DNA of 64,000 nt. Source: Lineus longissimus (lineage: Eukaryota > Nemertea > Pilidiophora > Heteronemertea > Lineidae). A program made the position numbers and the translations under genes. Where the stretch lies: positions 22,818,599 to 22,882,598 of the forward strand of contig NC_088309.1 in assembly GCF_910592395.1 (NCBI RefSeq), in the 5' to 3' direction. Positions 18,987-33,487 of this stretch are shown here, one piece after another. The notes under the pieces were generated by a model. It saw only the letters and a list, made by a program, of their open reading frames with translations. It ran no database searches and was not told the DNA's origin. Each line of letters opens with the position of its first letter. The stretch's first letter is position 1.

Positions 18987-21050
18987 TCATCTGTCCTCGG
19001 TTGTTTCATGTGACTCCTCAACAACATACAGTTTTTCAGAAATTTTCAGGGACTTTGTGCTGTTTACATCCGCTGGTCGAATGGTATATTCATTTTCTTC
19101 CTCTTCCTCTTCTTCTTCGCTCTCTTCCTCCTCTTCCTCTCCTGAAATATACCAAGTTCTATACATCACTTTCACAACTTTTGTTTTGTTTAGAACCGAA
19201 ATCATTCTGATGTCTCAAGTAAGTTGTACAGCAGGGTAATCAATTCCCATATAACTTGTAAAAGGCTTGTTCACAAACATCCTTTAATTCTCAGCGAGGA
19301 AGTCCATTTTACTGAGATAAGGAGTAAATTTGGATGGTGTACTACGTAAGAGGAAACTTAAACAACAATCACTTACTAGAACATTCCCATACCAACCTTT
19401 ATCCTTTTCTGTTGCCTTGGGTTTCTTTGACCTCTGCTTTTGCTTCTTTTTTTGTCTACAAGTTAAGAGATACGGTCACATTATGCGTACTTTTCACAAA
19501 CATATACCGCACTCATGTTCAACATCAGTTTCATGACTTCAGAGTCAACTCAAGCCAACTACTTCTTTCACCCAAACATCAATCTTTTTTTTCATCTGAC
19601 AATAGAGACAAAGCTCAACATTTTACAAAGCCTTATCATATGAAACATTCACACCTAGTTTTATAACAATTTGTCAATACCATTATCATTATAAAAATGA
19701 GGAACTGTTCATACCTTTTTGCTCTTTTCTTGGCTGTTCTTTCCTCTGCTGCTTTCTTATTCTGTTCAACTTTATCAACATACTCTTGATCCAATTTTTC
19801 CTAGAAACAAAAAAACCTTGAATAATTTTGTAGCCACAATTCAACACTGCTCATCTAACAACTGAGTGGAATGCACATTTTGCTCCTACTCACTGTGGTT
19901 AATCAGTTTTTGATTTCAGTTTCACAGGGTGTTTAAGACACGGTTTTAAGGCTTCACCTGCTGCATTCTGAAGACCACTAAATTTGGATTCTCACAATAA
20001 CAAGTTTGGTCATCACCAATATGAAATGTGCAACTTCTGAACATTTCTATGGACCTACCCTTTCACTCTTTTCTGTATTGAATTTCTGCCTTGCATATTC
20101 CCTCCTCCTTATTCCTCTATAGACATGAAATTCACCACTTCCAGCACCGGCACTAGATCCTGCGAACAAATTGACCTTTTTAAATCTAGGTATTCAGTAA
20201 CAACTTTAACATGATTTAAGCTTACTATGCCACTTACAATGCATTAAAGTCAATCATTTTATCTACCCTGGACAGCGAGTCAGATCGCTTATGATGACAA
20301 AGATTGAAATCACTTCTTCAGTTGAATTGGCCCACTCTTCACAACGAGCAACCCCCAAAGATTTATGAAAAGTTAGTAGTTACACTGTACTCACCCCATA
20401 CATTTCGGACAAATTCTGGAGGTGCTCTTGGTGCCTTTTCTTGGGGGCCATCAGGAATCACTACAGGTTTATCCTATAAAATTAAGTACATTGGGCCTAT
20501 GACTTTATCAAACTATTTTGTCAATCATAAACATTGCATGTTCAATATGAGATCCGACATGGTGTTTGGCAGATCCCTTTGCATTGTCATGTGAGTCATG
20601 AGAAGAGTGGCAAATGGAAACGAAGCAGGCAAAATGTATATCGTGGCGAATTGGGGGCGGGTTCAAAATTTGACATTAGAGTAGGTTAGTCGTCTACCAA
20701 AATTGGGAATCAACCACAATACTAAAATACCAAAAGCACAGAGTAAACAGGTACAGTACAGTGAGTGAGAGTTTTTTTATCAATTGCCTAGGTCTGTCCG
20801 GAAAAAGATACTAAATAATACGTCCGATTATTGTAATGTATGTGTGCAGCACAGAAAAGAAGCTACCTTAAACATTGATTACATCATAACTAACGCTACA
20901 GGCAATCAATTTCTTTTAAAATTGTCACACCAATGGACAAGAAAGCAAGTATCAACATACGGGTTTGTTCATTAATTTCTGAAGCTTGAGGCGCTGTATC
21001 TCAGCTGGAGTTTGGGGAACAATTACAACTTTTTCTTCTTTGGCCGCCAT
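18987..21050 (-). CDS. PRKRIP1: PRKR-interacting protein 1 orthologue, 6 exons
   Basis: Spliced on the minus strand: 20961-21050, 20395-20473, 20059-20159, 19715-19800, 19397-19455, 18987-19141. All junctions are GT-AG and in phase, giving 189 residues (human about 184). The family signature PPEFVR...[15 protein letters not shown] lies at residues ~49-71, followed by RRREYARQ, a basic coiled-coil region ([20 protein letters not shown]), and an acidic run of Glu at ~140-155. The C-terminal ~35 residues have no counterpart I remember. In vertebrates the protein binds double-stranded RNA and PKR, and it is a spliceosome component forming a long helix in the catalytic complex; a nuclear splicing role is the likely one here. 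The ATG sits in ATCATGGCGGCC, a YY1-like motif, as at HEATR6. It is head-to-head with HVCN1. Confidence 0.93.
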
Positions 21051-21762
21051 GATGGATCACGTTGAAATGAGAGTAATTGACGTCTAATTAAACAGTTAAC
21101 GAATTATGATTTTACCACAGATATGGTAGATATACTAATATCAAGTGTATCATTCATCAAATGTAATAAATAAAATCTAAATAACAATTCAGGCCGAATT
21201 TTCAGCGCCCCCTATCCGCAGATAAGATATAAACAAACTCCCCCAACAAAGAAGACATCTCAACAAAAAACAGGTGTTCAAAAGCATCCAGCCTTGAAAA
21301 TCGCCTATGATTTTTCGCTGAGCTGACTTATTGTGTCAGAGAAATAGAAGGTATGCCATGAATAATCCCATCACCCTGTCAGTGTCTTTATGATTTTGGA
21401 TTTTGTGAGAGTGTTCATCTTCTTTAGTTTTTTTCTCATCACTGACACTGGTCATCCTCCAATCCATGGGCATGGCATTGTCATGATGTCCTCGGTGATC
21501 AAGTGATCTCGCCAATCAATGAGTGTCAGTGTCAGTCTTCGGTCACGTCAGTCAGTGATTAACATACTGATGGAAGTGATGGTGGCATGTCATGATGACT
21601 AGATCATGAGTCCTGCACTTGGTCGTGAGCAGCAACATAAAGTACCGGATGTTCTCTCTTCAATTCTAAGTTTAATAGTCATGAGTGACAGCATGCATGA
21701 TTCACCTTCACAGTGATCCTGTCTGCATGGTTCTCATTTTGATTTTCACTCTGTCTTTCAGC
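21051..21762. promoter_or_regulatory. Shared 5' region of PRKRIP1 and HVCN1
   Basis: The divergent genes are separated by ~710 bp. A splice acceptor (CTTTCAG) ends at 21761, two bases before the HVCN1 ATG, so HVCN1 must have an upstream non-coding exon in or beyond this interval. GAAATAGAAG/GTATGC at 21350 is one candidate donor. No TATA box or other element can be assigned with confidence. Confidence 0.5.
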
Positions 21763-22879
21763 ATGGATGGGTTCAAGAACTTCAAGAAGCTGGACGATGA
21801 TCTGCAGCGGGTCATCGAGAAGGAGGAAACCAGCAGCTCCATGACAAGCGAATCAGATGAAACAAAACACGCCATGATGGACCATCGTCAACATCTAAAG
21901 CATCTGCTTCATACAAACAAATTTCAGATATCTGTTGTGATTCTGGTGATCTTGGACTGCATCATCGTGATCGCAGAATTACTCATAGATTTGAAGGTGT
22001 TTGAGACTGGAGGTGAGGAGAGCATCCATGAAAGTCTCGCACCGCACATTCTCCATTACATCAGTATTGCCATTTTGAGTATCTTCCTTGTGGAACTTGG
22101 CATAAAAATATATGCGTTTAGACTGGAGTTCTTTAAAAGTAAAATGGAAGTGTTTGACGGAATCGTGGTTGTGTTGTCTTTTGCTTTGGATATTGCATTT
22201 GCAAATGAGGAAGGGATCATTTCAGGACTTGGACTTTTTATTGTGCTGCGTTTGTGGAGAGTGACACGAATACTGAATGGTAAGTGGATGATGCTGATTG
22301 TAACTTCCTGGTACCACACACTTCGGAGTACTTGAATATGTTGAATGGAAAAATTGCATATCATAATTAGCATGTTAACTGGTTCACCCTCTTTTCTCGA
22401 CAAGGATGATTCTGGTTACAATGTAGTTCATTAGAAGAGTCTATTCATGATAGTCAAGGGTGTAAAGGTTGAGATAAACATCCCACCCAAAACCTCATTT
22501 GATTTTCCAGAGTGTAAATTTCTTCTGTTACAGTTTGAGAATAGCTCGGGTAGTTTGAAAGTCATTCAGTGCTCTATTTCTTGTTCTTACCCTCTGTTTT
22601 CTCCTTTCAGGCATTGTAATATCAGTAAAGGTGCAAGCAGAGAAAAAACTGGCTCGTGAACGCTGTTCAAGGCAAGCGGTTGAACAGGAGTTGTCCAAGT
22701 TTAGGGAGTATTGTTCAGCACAGGAGAGAGAAATTGAGATTTTGCAAGGTCTTCTAAAAAAACATGGCATCGAGTTTCAAAAAATGGAAAAGCCAGTTGT
22801 GATCAACAAAATTGATGTGGTGGCAGAAGTCAATGAGTTTATTGAAAAAACAAACAATGAAAACTTTAGTAGTGCTTGA
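21763..22879 (+). CDS. HVCN1: Voltage-gated proton channel, 2 coding exons
   Basis: Exons 21763-22279 and 22611-22879 join in phase to encode 261 residues (human 273). The frame is open further upstream, but a CTTTCAG acceptor places the start at the ATG at 21763. Four membrane segments are seen. S1 carries the selectivity aspartate D65 in LVILDCIIVIAELLIDL. S2 includes FLVELGIKIYAFRLEFF. S3 has FDGIVVVLSFALDI with D132. S4 has three voltage-sensing arginines R163, R166 and R169 in RLWRVTRILNG. The second exon encodes a coiled coil (residues ~180-230) that dimerises the channel in vertebrates. Protons leave the cell through this channel, for example during oxidative bursts. Of the two human zinc-binding histidines, H140 corresponds to H98 here, but the H193 position aligns with G151. 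The last ~30 residues have no equivalent in human. Confidence 0.96.
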
Positions 22880-25744
22880 GTTATCTTCTCGATGACATAA
22901 GACAATGAACAATTTTTGAATCAACTTCAGAAAAATCATGGATGCATTTTTTATGGAAATTTGTGCTTTTATTCTGCCAATTTTGATGAAAATTGTATAT
23001 CAACATACATGTGGTTTCTGTTAAATGCTCAGAATGATATGATTGTCAGTGTTTCAAAAATGCTGATGGTATCTTAGTCTGAAGGTTGCGTCAACCTCAA
23101 AACATACCATGGACCCTTCGAAATACACTCAATTTTATCGAGGACATGATGGAAAGAGATTGCTTACATGTAGGCTAACGTTATTACTAATGTATTTTTT
23201 TGAAGAGTTTCATTGCAAAACACGATCCATCCAATTTTGCTTTTTGAGAGAAATTTCTTCAAGTTAGAAATTTTAAATTGAAAATGCATTGGACTTAAGT
23301 AATCCTTATTCTGTTGGCCTGATTGCTCTGAAATAAGGAAGACAGTGAAAAAACTAAATAATATGTACTGGTATGGTTAATTTTGTGATTAATGTTTTCA
23401 TTTATATAAAGTTGTTGCCATACATGTCTACACACTTCTGATGCAAATTCTTATAAAGAGTTTGAAATCAGTGAAGCATTGTGGTCTATAGTTCATTTAT
23501 AACAGCGCTCATTATTTTAGGCAGATCAACCAAAAAAGTTTTGTGCTAAGCTTGATATATTTGATACGTTTTTGTTCAAAAGCTCCACATGCGCACAGGT
23601 TTACCTTTGTCACTCCTGTATTGGTAGTGCTATTCAATAATACATGTATTACTATATGTATTGTAAAGTTGTAGATAATTTTTGTAAACAATTATTACAA
23701 TACGACTGATAAGTAGATTGTCAATGTACAATGTACTTTGTTAATTCTGTTCTGGTCAGTTCAGGATGTTGACACTGATTCCTGATAACTGTCTTCAATT
23801 TAGGACGACTTTGTTATCAATGGAGGACAGGTTTGTTATCAGAAGTCCGAAATCCTTAACTACATGACAAGAATAGCTTTAACTAAATTGGTTCATAGAC
23901 AACCATCATTTCTAATGTGTTCTTGATAAAAAATCCTTGTGAATAAATACTCCCATATGATAGGGGTCTTGAGAATTGAAGGGGGGGGGATTGTGAGGAA
24001 TTCCTAGACAGGTACATGTATTCATGTAAATAGAGGGGTTTATATAAAATTTGGTAACATCTTCATTGGCTTTTGCTGCGATGTTTGACTTCGAGGTATG
24101 GAATTAGTGATCCTTGATGTTATTCAGCAAATTACAGGGATTACCTCCAACCAAGTATTAGAACATCATTTAGTTAGATTTACTAAATAGTATTCAATCA
24201 AACTATATGCTCAAAACTTTATAAGTATTCTCCATATTCAATGTTGTTATTTGATGAACCAGCCAAAGTTATAGAACCTTTTGAAATTGTGTCACTGATT
24301 ACTGCATTGGATTTGCAGAGTAACCAATTTTTGACGAATTCACAAGCTAAGACGAAAGGTGTTAAAGGCCTTATTTCACTTGTGTCCCCAAAGGGTATTT
24401 GGTAATTCAAACAGTGCTGCGGTGATCACAGCAGGGAAGTGCTTCAGTGGAATGAGACCTTGAAAATATTGGTTTTTCATTCCTTGCACATTTTCAATTG
24501 GGGTATATCAGGAGGAAATTATTCCATCCCCGAATCTCAAATTTTTTTGTTTCATAAGGAGATCTTAACACCCTCTTGAATAATTTGAAGTTTTATGAAA
24601 AAAAATTTACAGTGACATAAGGTGGAAAAAATTAAAATGGTAGTGTAAATATTCAAATATGGTGCATATGGTGTTGTTGATGTCGATGGAGGGGAATATC
24701 AAATTCTTAAAATGCTTGGGCATTTTTTACCAAGATAAAAGTAATTTGTACAGATTACCATTTATATTGTAAAAATAAATTTTGCATAAATTTTACGCAA
24801 CCTACTGCTTCCTGTTGCTCTATTCCTTTGTCTGCAGAATCAAAAGCAAAGAAGGTGCTGAAAGAATTTCTGTATATTCCTTCTGAACACCTGTTGTGTG
24901 TATAGCATTTGATCAATTGATTGGGTTGATGGAATGATCAGGGACGATTGATTGATCTTCAAGTGCCTGTGGTGGTCAACCACATACCTCACCTTTACAT
25001 AACTTGCCAGGTACTGCCGTTTTTACATGTACATGTACATGGATATGGTGTGTATGGATCGTGTTATTCCCGCTTGAGCTATTTTGGCCAACAGCTTGTA
25101 CGTACATGCTGTAGGGACCTTTCTCACCATCTGGCTGAAATAGAGCCCCGGGGTTGTTGAATTTTGATGTTCAGGACCATCATCAAGTTGTTAGCTGTAT
25201 CAGATATGGTCTGAAGAACATGCAAGGTAGTTTCATCAGGTTGTCCTCCCAATCAAGGAATATTGTTACGACGAGGGAAGTCAAGACGGTAACCCTCCAT
25301 AATTGAGCAGGCTAGCAGTCCTTGACAAACATTCATTCGAAGAGAGCATGTTGGTACATCGCCGATAGAGACGGACTTTCATACCACTTATTCCGATTGG
25401 TCTTCAATCAAAGCACTTACAGTAACTCATTATCCCAGCTCAAGTCAGGACACCCACCATTTTAAAGAGTTGCCGTTCTGTTCACTCCTGTCATGTCTTG
25501 CCTGTTATGCAGCCTAATGTTACTCCAAGATACAGGGTTGTTGATGTACTGGATACATGTACCCAGTCACATTTCATCAGGATTCAGGATGAGCAGTGGA
25601 TTAAAAGCCCCCATTAGGATTGACAAGGCCTTCTCTAAACGCAGTGGTGGGACAGATACACCCTTTCCCCTCTTATACCCCATGGAAACCCATTGTGTGC
25701 TCTGACAAAACAAGACGAAAGACATTTTTAATACTGAAAATAGA
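22880..25744. other. HVCN1 3' UTR and convergent spacer
   Basis: No coding exon is supported. Candidate HVCN1 polyadenylation signals (AATAAA) lie at 23942-23947 and 24774-24779. A run of nine G's occurs near 23983. Confidence 0.45.
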
Positions 25745-25750
25745 TTTATT
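25745..25750 (-). terminator. TM6SF polyadenylation signal (minus-strand AATAAA)
   Basis: TTTATT on the plus strand about 950 nt beyond the TM6SF stop codon. A 3' UTR of that length is inferred, not shown. Confidence 0.4.
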
Positions 25751-26696
25751 TGATTCACAAGATTGAGTGGACAGCATGGAGTATTCATGTGGATGATTTT
25801 GAAAAATTGTACTTTAGAAAAAACAATGTACAAAAACATGTACATACTGTTCACAAGAGCAAATCGCTGGCACTACTTACATGTATGGCAGTTTAATCAG
25901 GCTTTGACTAATATAATAGCAATGCTGCAATGAGTAATGATGGCTAGGTTGAACAATATTTTGATATGTGAAAGTATTAAGCAAAGGACTAGTAATCTAG
26001 AAGATGTCATGAAGTAAAGGTTTTTAAAGGGAGACAATAGATAGAATTCAAGTGGGCCAGATTTACTAAACCAAGCAGTTGATAGCTGTCTCTCCTATCG
26101 CATTGTCCCTTGTGCGAGGAGGATTTCTAATCACAACCGGGTAGTTTAACCAAATAGCACCAACAGAACCTTGTACCTCCTGCCTCAAAAATCCCCTTAA
26201 AGTTATGACACAGTGCCTGGCATGCCAGATGATATACAAGCATTGTCAAATCCAAGCTACATGTACATGTAGTACAATTATTACAAACAAACAAAAAAGC
26301 ATTATGAAAGCTAGTGTTTCATCACCATCAAGGATAGCTCTAATCTATTGTTGTTACTAACCATGGACCTACTAACACTCTACGTCTATGATTTCAATAA
26401 TAATTTGTCACTCCCATCATGAATATTATCAAGAAACAGAAAGACTAATGGAATGTAGAAATATCATGTCAGTGTGTGAAATTATTGTGCAAGTGCAAAA
26501 GAATATCCTGATGAAAAATTTAAAAATTGTGAGACTGGGTAATTCAGACTAAATCGGTTTAACATGTTTAACACAGAATTATACAATATCCCATTTGCAA
26601 TAAAATTTCACAAGTATTTCATGATAACATTGAGCTAACACCTATTAAACTTGACAAACCAAAGATATCAAGTTTCAACATTTTTACAGCAAATCT

Positions 26697-29733
<3,037 letters not shown>

Positions 29734-29944
29734 TGTAACGTGCAGATTCGTATTTTCGAGCAATTAAGTGGAGAAAAGGATGACTTTTAGTAGTTTTTCA
29801 AGGATAAAACTGTTTGACTTTTGGACCTGGCAACCATGTTGTCAAACTCGTGCTCGGCTACTCATACCAGTACCAAACGCCACCTATGACCAGCAAATAC
29901 AACCAGCTTTGTTAAGGGACCATCTCATCATCACTAATGTCTGC

Positions 29945-29966
29945 GTGTGTGTGTGTGTGTGTGTGT
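29945..29966. repeat. (GT)n microsatellite
   Basis: Eleven uninterrupted GT units, followed by a G run. Confidence 0.9.
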
Positions 29967-29980
29967 GGGGGGATCTTGTA

Positions 29981-30163
29981 CAGTAGAACCTCTCTATTAA
30001 GGACACCCATGGGACTGACAAGTTCTGTCCTTAGTAGGTGTCTTTAATAGACAGGTGTCCTGATTAGAGGTCAAATTGAATGGAAACAACCAATTTGGGA
30101 CCAAACAAGTGTCCTTAATAGAGAGGTTTTCCTTAATAGAGGGGTGTCCGCTAAGTTCCACTG
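29981..30163 (+). mobile_element. Short TIR element (MITE-like), copy 1
   Basis: Begins CAGTAGAACCTCTCTATTA and ends with the inverted form (GTGTCCGCTAAGTTCCACTG), flanked by TA on both sides. The interior has repeated CCTTAATAGAGAGG units in both orientations and no coding capacity. TA flanks suggest a TA-targeting DNA transposon as the mover. The superfamily is not assigned. Confidence 0.7.
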
Positions 30164-30787
30164 TATTTAGTAAGAGATTTCTAAAATAACCAGCCATTCA
30201 TACATACGACCCTGCTGGTTTAGCCCACAGACTCATGCCGGAGGTATTCCACACCCGAGCCCACAGTTCCGAAAGATTAGCGAAAAGATACCCCGACAGT
30301 GACTAACCAGGGTTTATCAGGTCACTCTGAATGAATGGAATTGAGGAATTGATGAGATGTTATACCCTTAATGAATGCTGGAAAGGAGGGCGACCTTCTC
30401 ATAGAGACCTATGACATTCAATATGTCAGAGATTAAGGGCAAAATTATCCAGCTATCGGCTGCCCAGTCACCTCCTATTCTACATAAGTAGTTCCCATCA
30501 ACAAATTGCACCAAAAAAAGTAAAAATTTAAAATCTGACTGAATTATCGCGATTTTCCGACGTTGACTCCGATAGCTCTCCACGCATCGACTCTTTCCAA
30601 GGTTTCTAGAGGTCTTAGGTCTTTAAAAAGGTCTTTGGTTTCTAGATACCCCATGGAACGATGCACTAATATAAACTAGGAACTACCCTGATGGCGTTTG
30701 ATGACCCCGCAACAGCGACGCCGATAAATGGAAATGACGTTGCGTCTTAATAGCGGGGTGATGCGAAATGAGATCTCGGCGCGCACT

Positions 30788-30800
30788 CACGTGGCGGGAA
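30788..30800. promoter_or_regulatory. E-box plus E2F-like motif in a CpG-rich patch
   Basis: CACGTG (30788-30793) overlaps GGCGGGAA (30793-30800), inside a locally CpG-rich block (about 30770-30850). This is the best promoter candidate upstream of the ADGRV1 coding exons or of an unannotated short transcript. No transcript evidence is available. Confidence 0.35.
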
Positions 30801-31140
30801 AGGTCTTCGCGCCAGGACTTGCGCGAACTGAAAATAACGAATAACGCGTTTTTCTACTGTCTAAGAGCTGAAACAAAATTGGAAAAGTATCAGACACGTT
30901 CAGAAAAATAGTTTCCTGATAAACCAACAGAAGAACAAACACACTACAATAATAATGGCAGAGAGCGGAACGAGATATTAAAAATCAGCAAAGTTTAGCT
31001 AAATCATAGTAATTTGTCATCGCTTCTTTGTGTAAACTTCAATAATGATCTCCCTAGTATAGCCTGTTTGAGACCGCGCTGACTTTGTTGGCCCGTCGCT
31101 ATCTGGCCACGTGTTGGCATGGCGCGTAGCATCTAAAACG

Positions 31141-31284
31141 CTCCGGACGCAGTAGACCGGCTTCGTCCCTCAATACATGTATAAGGATATCCAATTAGGA
31201 TGACGCAATGGACTGCCCAGGGAGTCTAATCGCATCGGGATCCCGTGACAAATGGGATGTTTTATGCGGGTTTTGCAGTTTAGG
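31141..31284 (+). repeat. Dispersed repeat, copy 2 (matches 1575-1690)
   Basis: CTCCGGACGCAGTAGACCGG at the start and GACGCAATGGACTG in the middle match copy 1, with an insertion of a few bases containing TACATGTA. Similarity trails off around TTTTGCAGTTT. Confidence 0.55.
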
Positions 31285-31585
31285 ATCCAATAAGCCTCAT
31301 TAAAGACGGAAGAAAGGTAGCAAAGTATGAGTATCTACATGAATTTCTATATATTGAAGGGGTGGTGATACAATCCGATAGGTTGACCTACTGCTTGTAT
31401 TGCAGTGCTAAAGTGGTACATGTTTATATAAAGTATCGCCTTGGTCACATAGGTTGGTTACTCTAAGGTCTCGCATACACAGCACATCGGCATAACCTAC
31501 CTGTAGTGCATATCAATGTATCTTCAATACAGAGATAGAGAGATGAAGGCCTAAGCCTGGTAGTCCTGGCATGCACAATCAATTA

Positions 31586-31779
31586 CTGTAGAACCTCTCT
31601 ATTAAGGACACCCTTGGGACTGACAAGTGCTGTCCTTAATGGAGAGGTGTCCTGATTAGAGTCAAATTGAATGGCAACAACCACTTTGGGAACAAAAACT
31701 AGTGTCCTTATTAGAGAGGTTGTCCTTAATAGAGAGGTTGTCCTTAATAGAGAGGTGTACGTTAATGGAGGTTCCACTG
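31586..31779 (+). mobile_element. Short TIR element, copy 2
   Basis: Same family as 29981-30163, TA-flanked. The right half contains a small tandem expansion: TTGTCCTTAATAGAGAGG occurs twice in a row. The first base of the left TIR differs (CTGTAGAACC). Confidence 0.7.
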
Positions 31780-31967
31780 TATCTATTAGAAAAAGCTTAG
31801 AGTGAAGTGATGATGAGGCTTTTTTCTGGTCAAAATATACATGATTTGGCCATTACAGGAGATTGCAGGTCAGTTACTGGGTAGTGATGACATGATGTGG
31901 CATTGAAAAAGTGTAATTATATGTGGCTTCCCTAACAAGTTTTTAATGTGTTTTTCTATCAATCTAG

Positions 31968-32058
31968 GTGAAGATGAACCAGTGGAAAGATTATATGCGC
32001 AGTCAATGACACAGAAAATGCTGAACTATGAATGGTCACACACCCAGCAACCAAACAG
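31968..32058 (+). other. Candidate exon (5' leader of ADGRV1 or small unrecognised gene)
   Basis: Bounded by ATCTAG acceptor and CAG/GTAACC donor, 91 nt. One frame is open and looks protein-like (EDEPVERLYAQ...MLNYEWSHTQQPN). If spliced to 35342-35409 the frame runs another 14 codons to a stop, so it could be the end of a small protein. It could equally be a leader exon with short upstream frames. I do not recognise the peptide. Confidence 0.3.
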
Positions 32059-32852
32059 GTAACCAAAACACTTTGCAGCTCTTGTCTGGAGCTAGCTGGT
32101 GTGATCAATATTAAACACTATTGTAATGATTACTGCCCATGCAGTAATGAGCTGTGCTCCTGCAAAAGCAGTATATTGATAGCATGGTGTAAGTTTGAGC
32201 GCTGTTGCCCATTATTCCACACTGATGAGTGTTCAGTGTACACACTTGGAAATTTAGAGTCAAGTCCCAAGTTACACTTAATGAAAAATCAAAACATCGA
32301 TGCTTTCAGCAAGTACTGAGATAATTTGCAGCCCAGCACTAACAAAGATTATTGCATTCCTGTTTTAAGAGCAGTTATCTTCGAGGATATTTAAAGAAAT
32401 TTAATGTATGCAAATGTTAGGGCAAGTCTTACATAATGTTTGCTGTGTGATTTCTTTATTGTTCTCATTTCTTGCCATCAGAGCATTTCATTCCCAATCA
32501 TCTAATTTTGCTGAATGTGGCTTGTCCATCATCACCTGCTGGGGTTATGCTTAGCTTGTAGCTTATTCAATTCACAGAGACTGCCTCAGAAATACAATTC
32601 CTACTCCAAATAATGGACTGCAAGTCAAGTTAATTGATATTGAACGATTTTCTGAATAGAGAGGTTGATGCAGAATCGCTGTATGAATTGACGGTATTGA
32701 CCAAAATGTAAATGGGAAATTGAATTACCTGGTAACTTTGATTTGCTGCATAAAAAAAGGGAATGATTATCTCCGAGTTGAATGTACAACTTGCAAATGA
32801 CTTGGAGTCTATGTAATGGTAATATCAGTTCTGGCAATTTTGGGTCTATATA

Positions 32853-33012
32853 CAGTAGAACCTCTCTATTAAGGACACGATCGGGACTGACAAGTACTGT
32901 CCTTAATAGAGAGGTGTCCTGATTAGAAAGGGCAATTTGAATGGAAACAACCAATTTAGGACCAAAAGTAGTGTCCATAATAGAGAGGTGTCCGCTAAGG
33001 GAGGTTCCACTG
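32853..33012 (+). mobile_element. Short TIR element, copy 3
   Basis: CAGTAGAACCTCTC at the left, GGAGGTTCCACTG at the right, TA on each side, 160 bp. The interior matches copies 1 and 2, including the CTGACAAGTRCTGTCCTTAA and GGAAACAACCAATTTRGGAC segments. Confidence 0.72.
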
Positions 33013-33399
33013 TAATTTTGATAAATTGAAATTGAATATGCATATCATCTGTCTGGTATCATTGGTTCTCTTTGAAGAAACTAAAACATCTTAGGGTGCC
33101 TCTATTGGACTTGATTAGCACTGTGGAATTGATACCCAGCTACTATTATGGTAAGATGTGACCGTTGGTACCAAGAGGAGGTAACCTTAATTTGGTTGCA
33201 AACCTTGTTTTTTAATTGATGATTTCAATTTTGATGGTTGGATCCTTCCTGGCATGTCTGCATTGTCTCAATTTATCTAGGTAAATGTAGCTGCCTTACT
33301 GTGAGATTAAACAATCAGAAATGTAATTCCGATACTGTCCCGACAACTTATAAGGTCTCACATGCAACCATGCATTATTTAGAACATGCGCATGCATTA

Positions 33400-33485
33400 C
33401 AGTAGAACCTCTCTTAGTGGACAACTCTCTATTAAGGACAGCACTTGTCAGTCCCAAGGGTGTCCTTAATAGAGAGGTTCTACTG
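33400..33485. mobile_element. Short TIR element, copy 4 (86 bp foldback form)
   Basis: CAGTAGAACCTCTCTTAGTG and GAGAGGTTCTACTG flank a shortened interior that reads in the opposite sense to copies 1-3 (CACTTGTCAGTCCCAAGGGT). The TA flanks are intact. It is either an internally deleted derivative or an inverted insertion. Confidence 0.65.
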
Positions 33486-33487
33486 TA

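Noticed and set aside
21685-21762. Longer HVCN1 N-terminus using the upstream open frame
   Set aside because: A CTTTCAG acceptor ends one base before the ATG region, and the extension would be a hydrophobic stretch not seen in Hv1 channels.
29734-29763. Ten-codon N-terminal extension of TM6SF
   Set aside because: It starts with TTG, while the ATG at 29733 has a strong context and aligns with vertebrate starts.
32032-32319. 95-codon frame with about 13 cysteines
   Set aside because: No signal peptide, cysteine spacing matches no family I know, and it overlaps a better exon-like segment in another frame. Chance is likelier.
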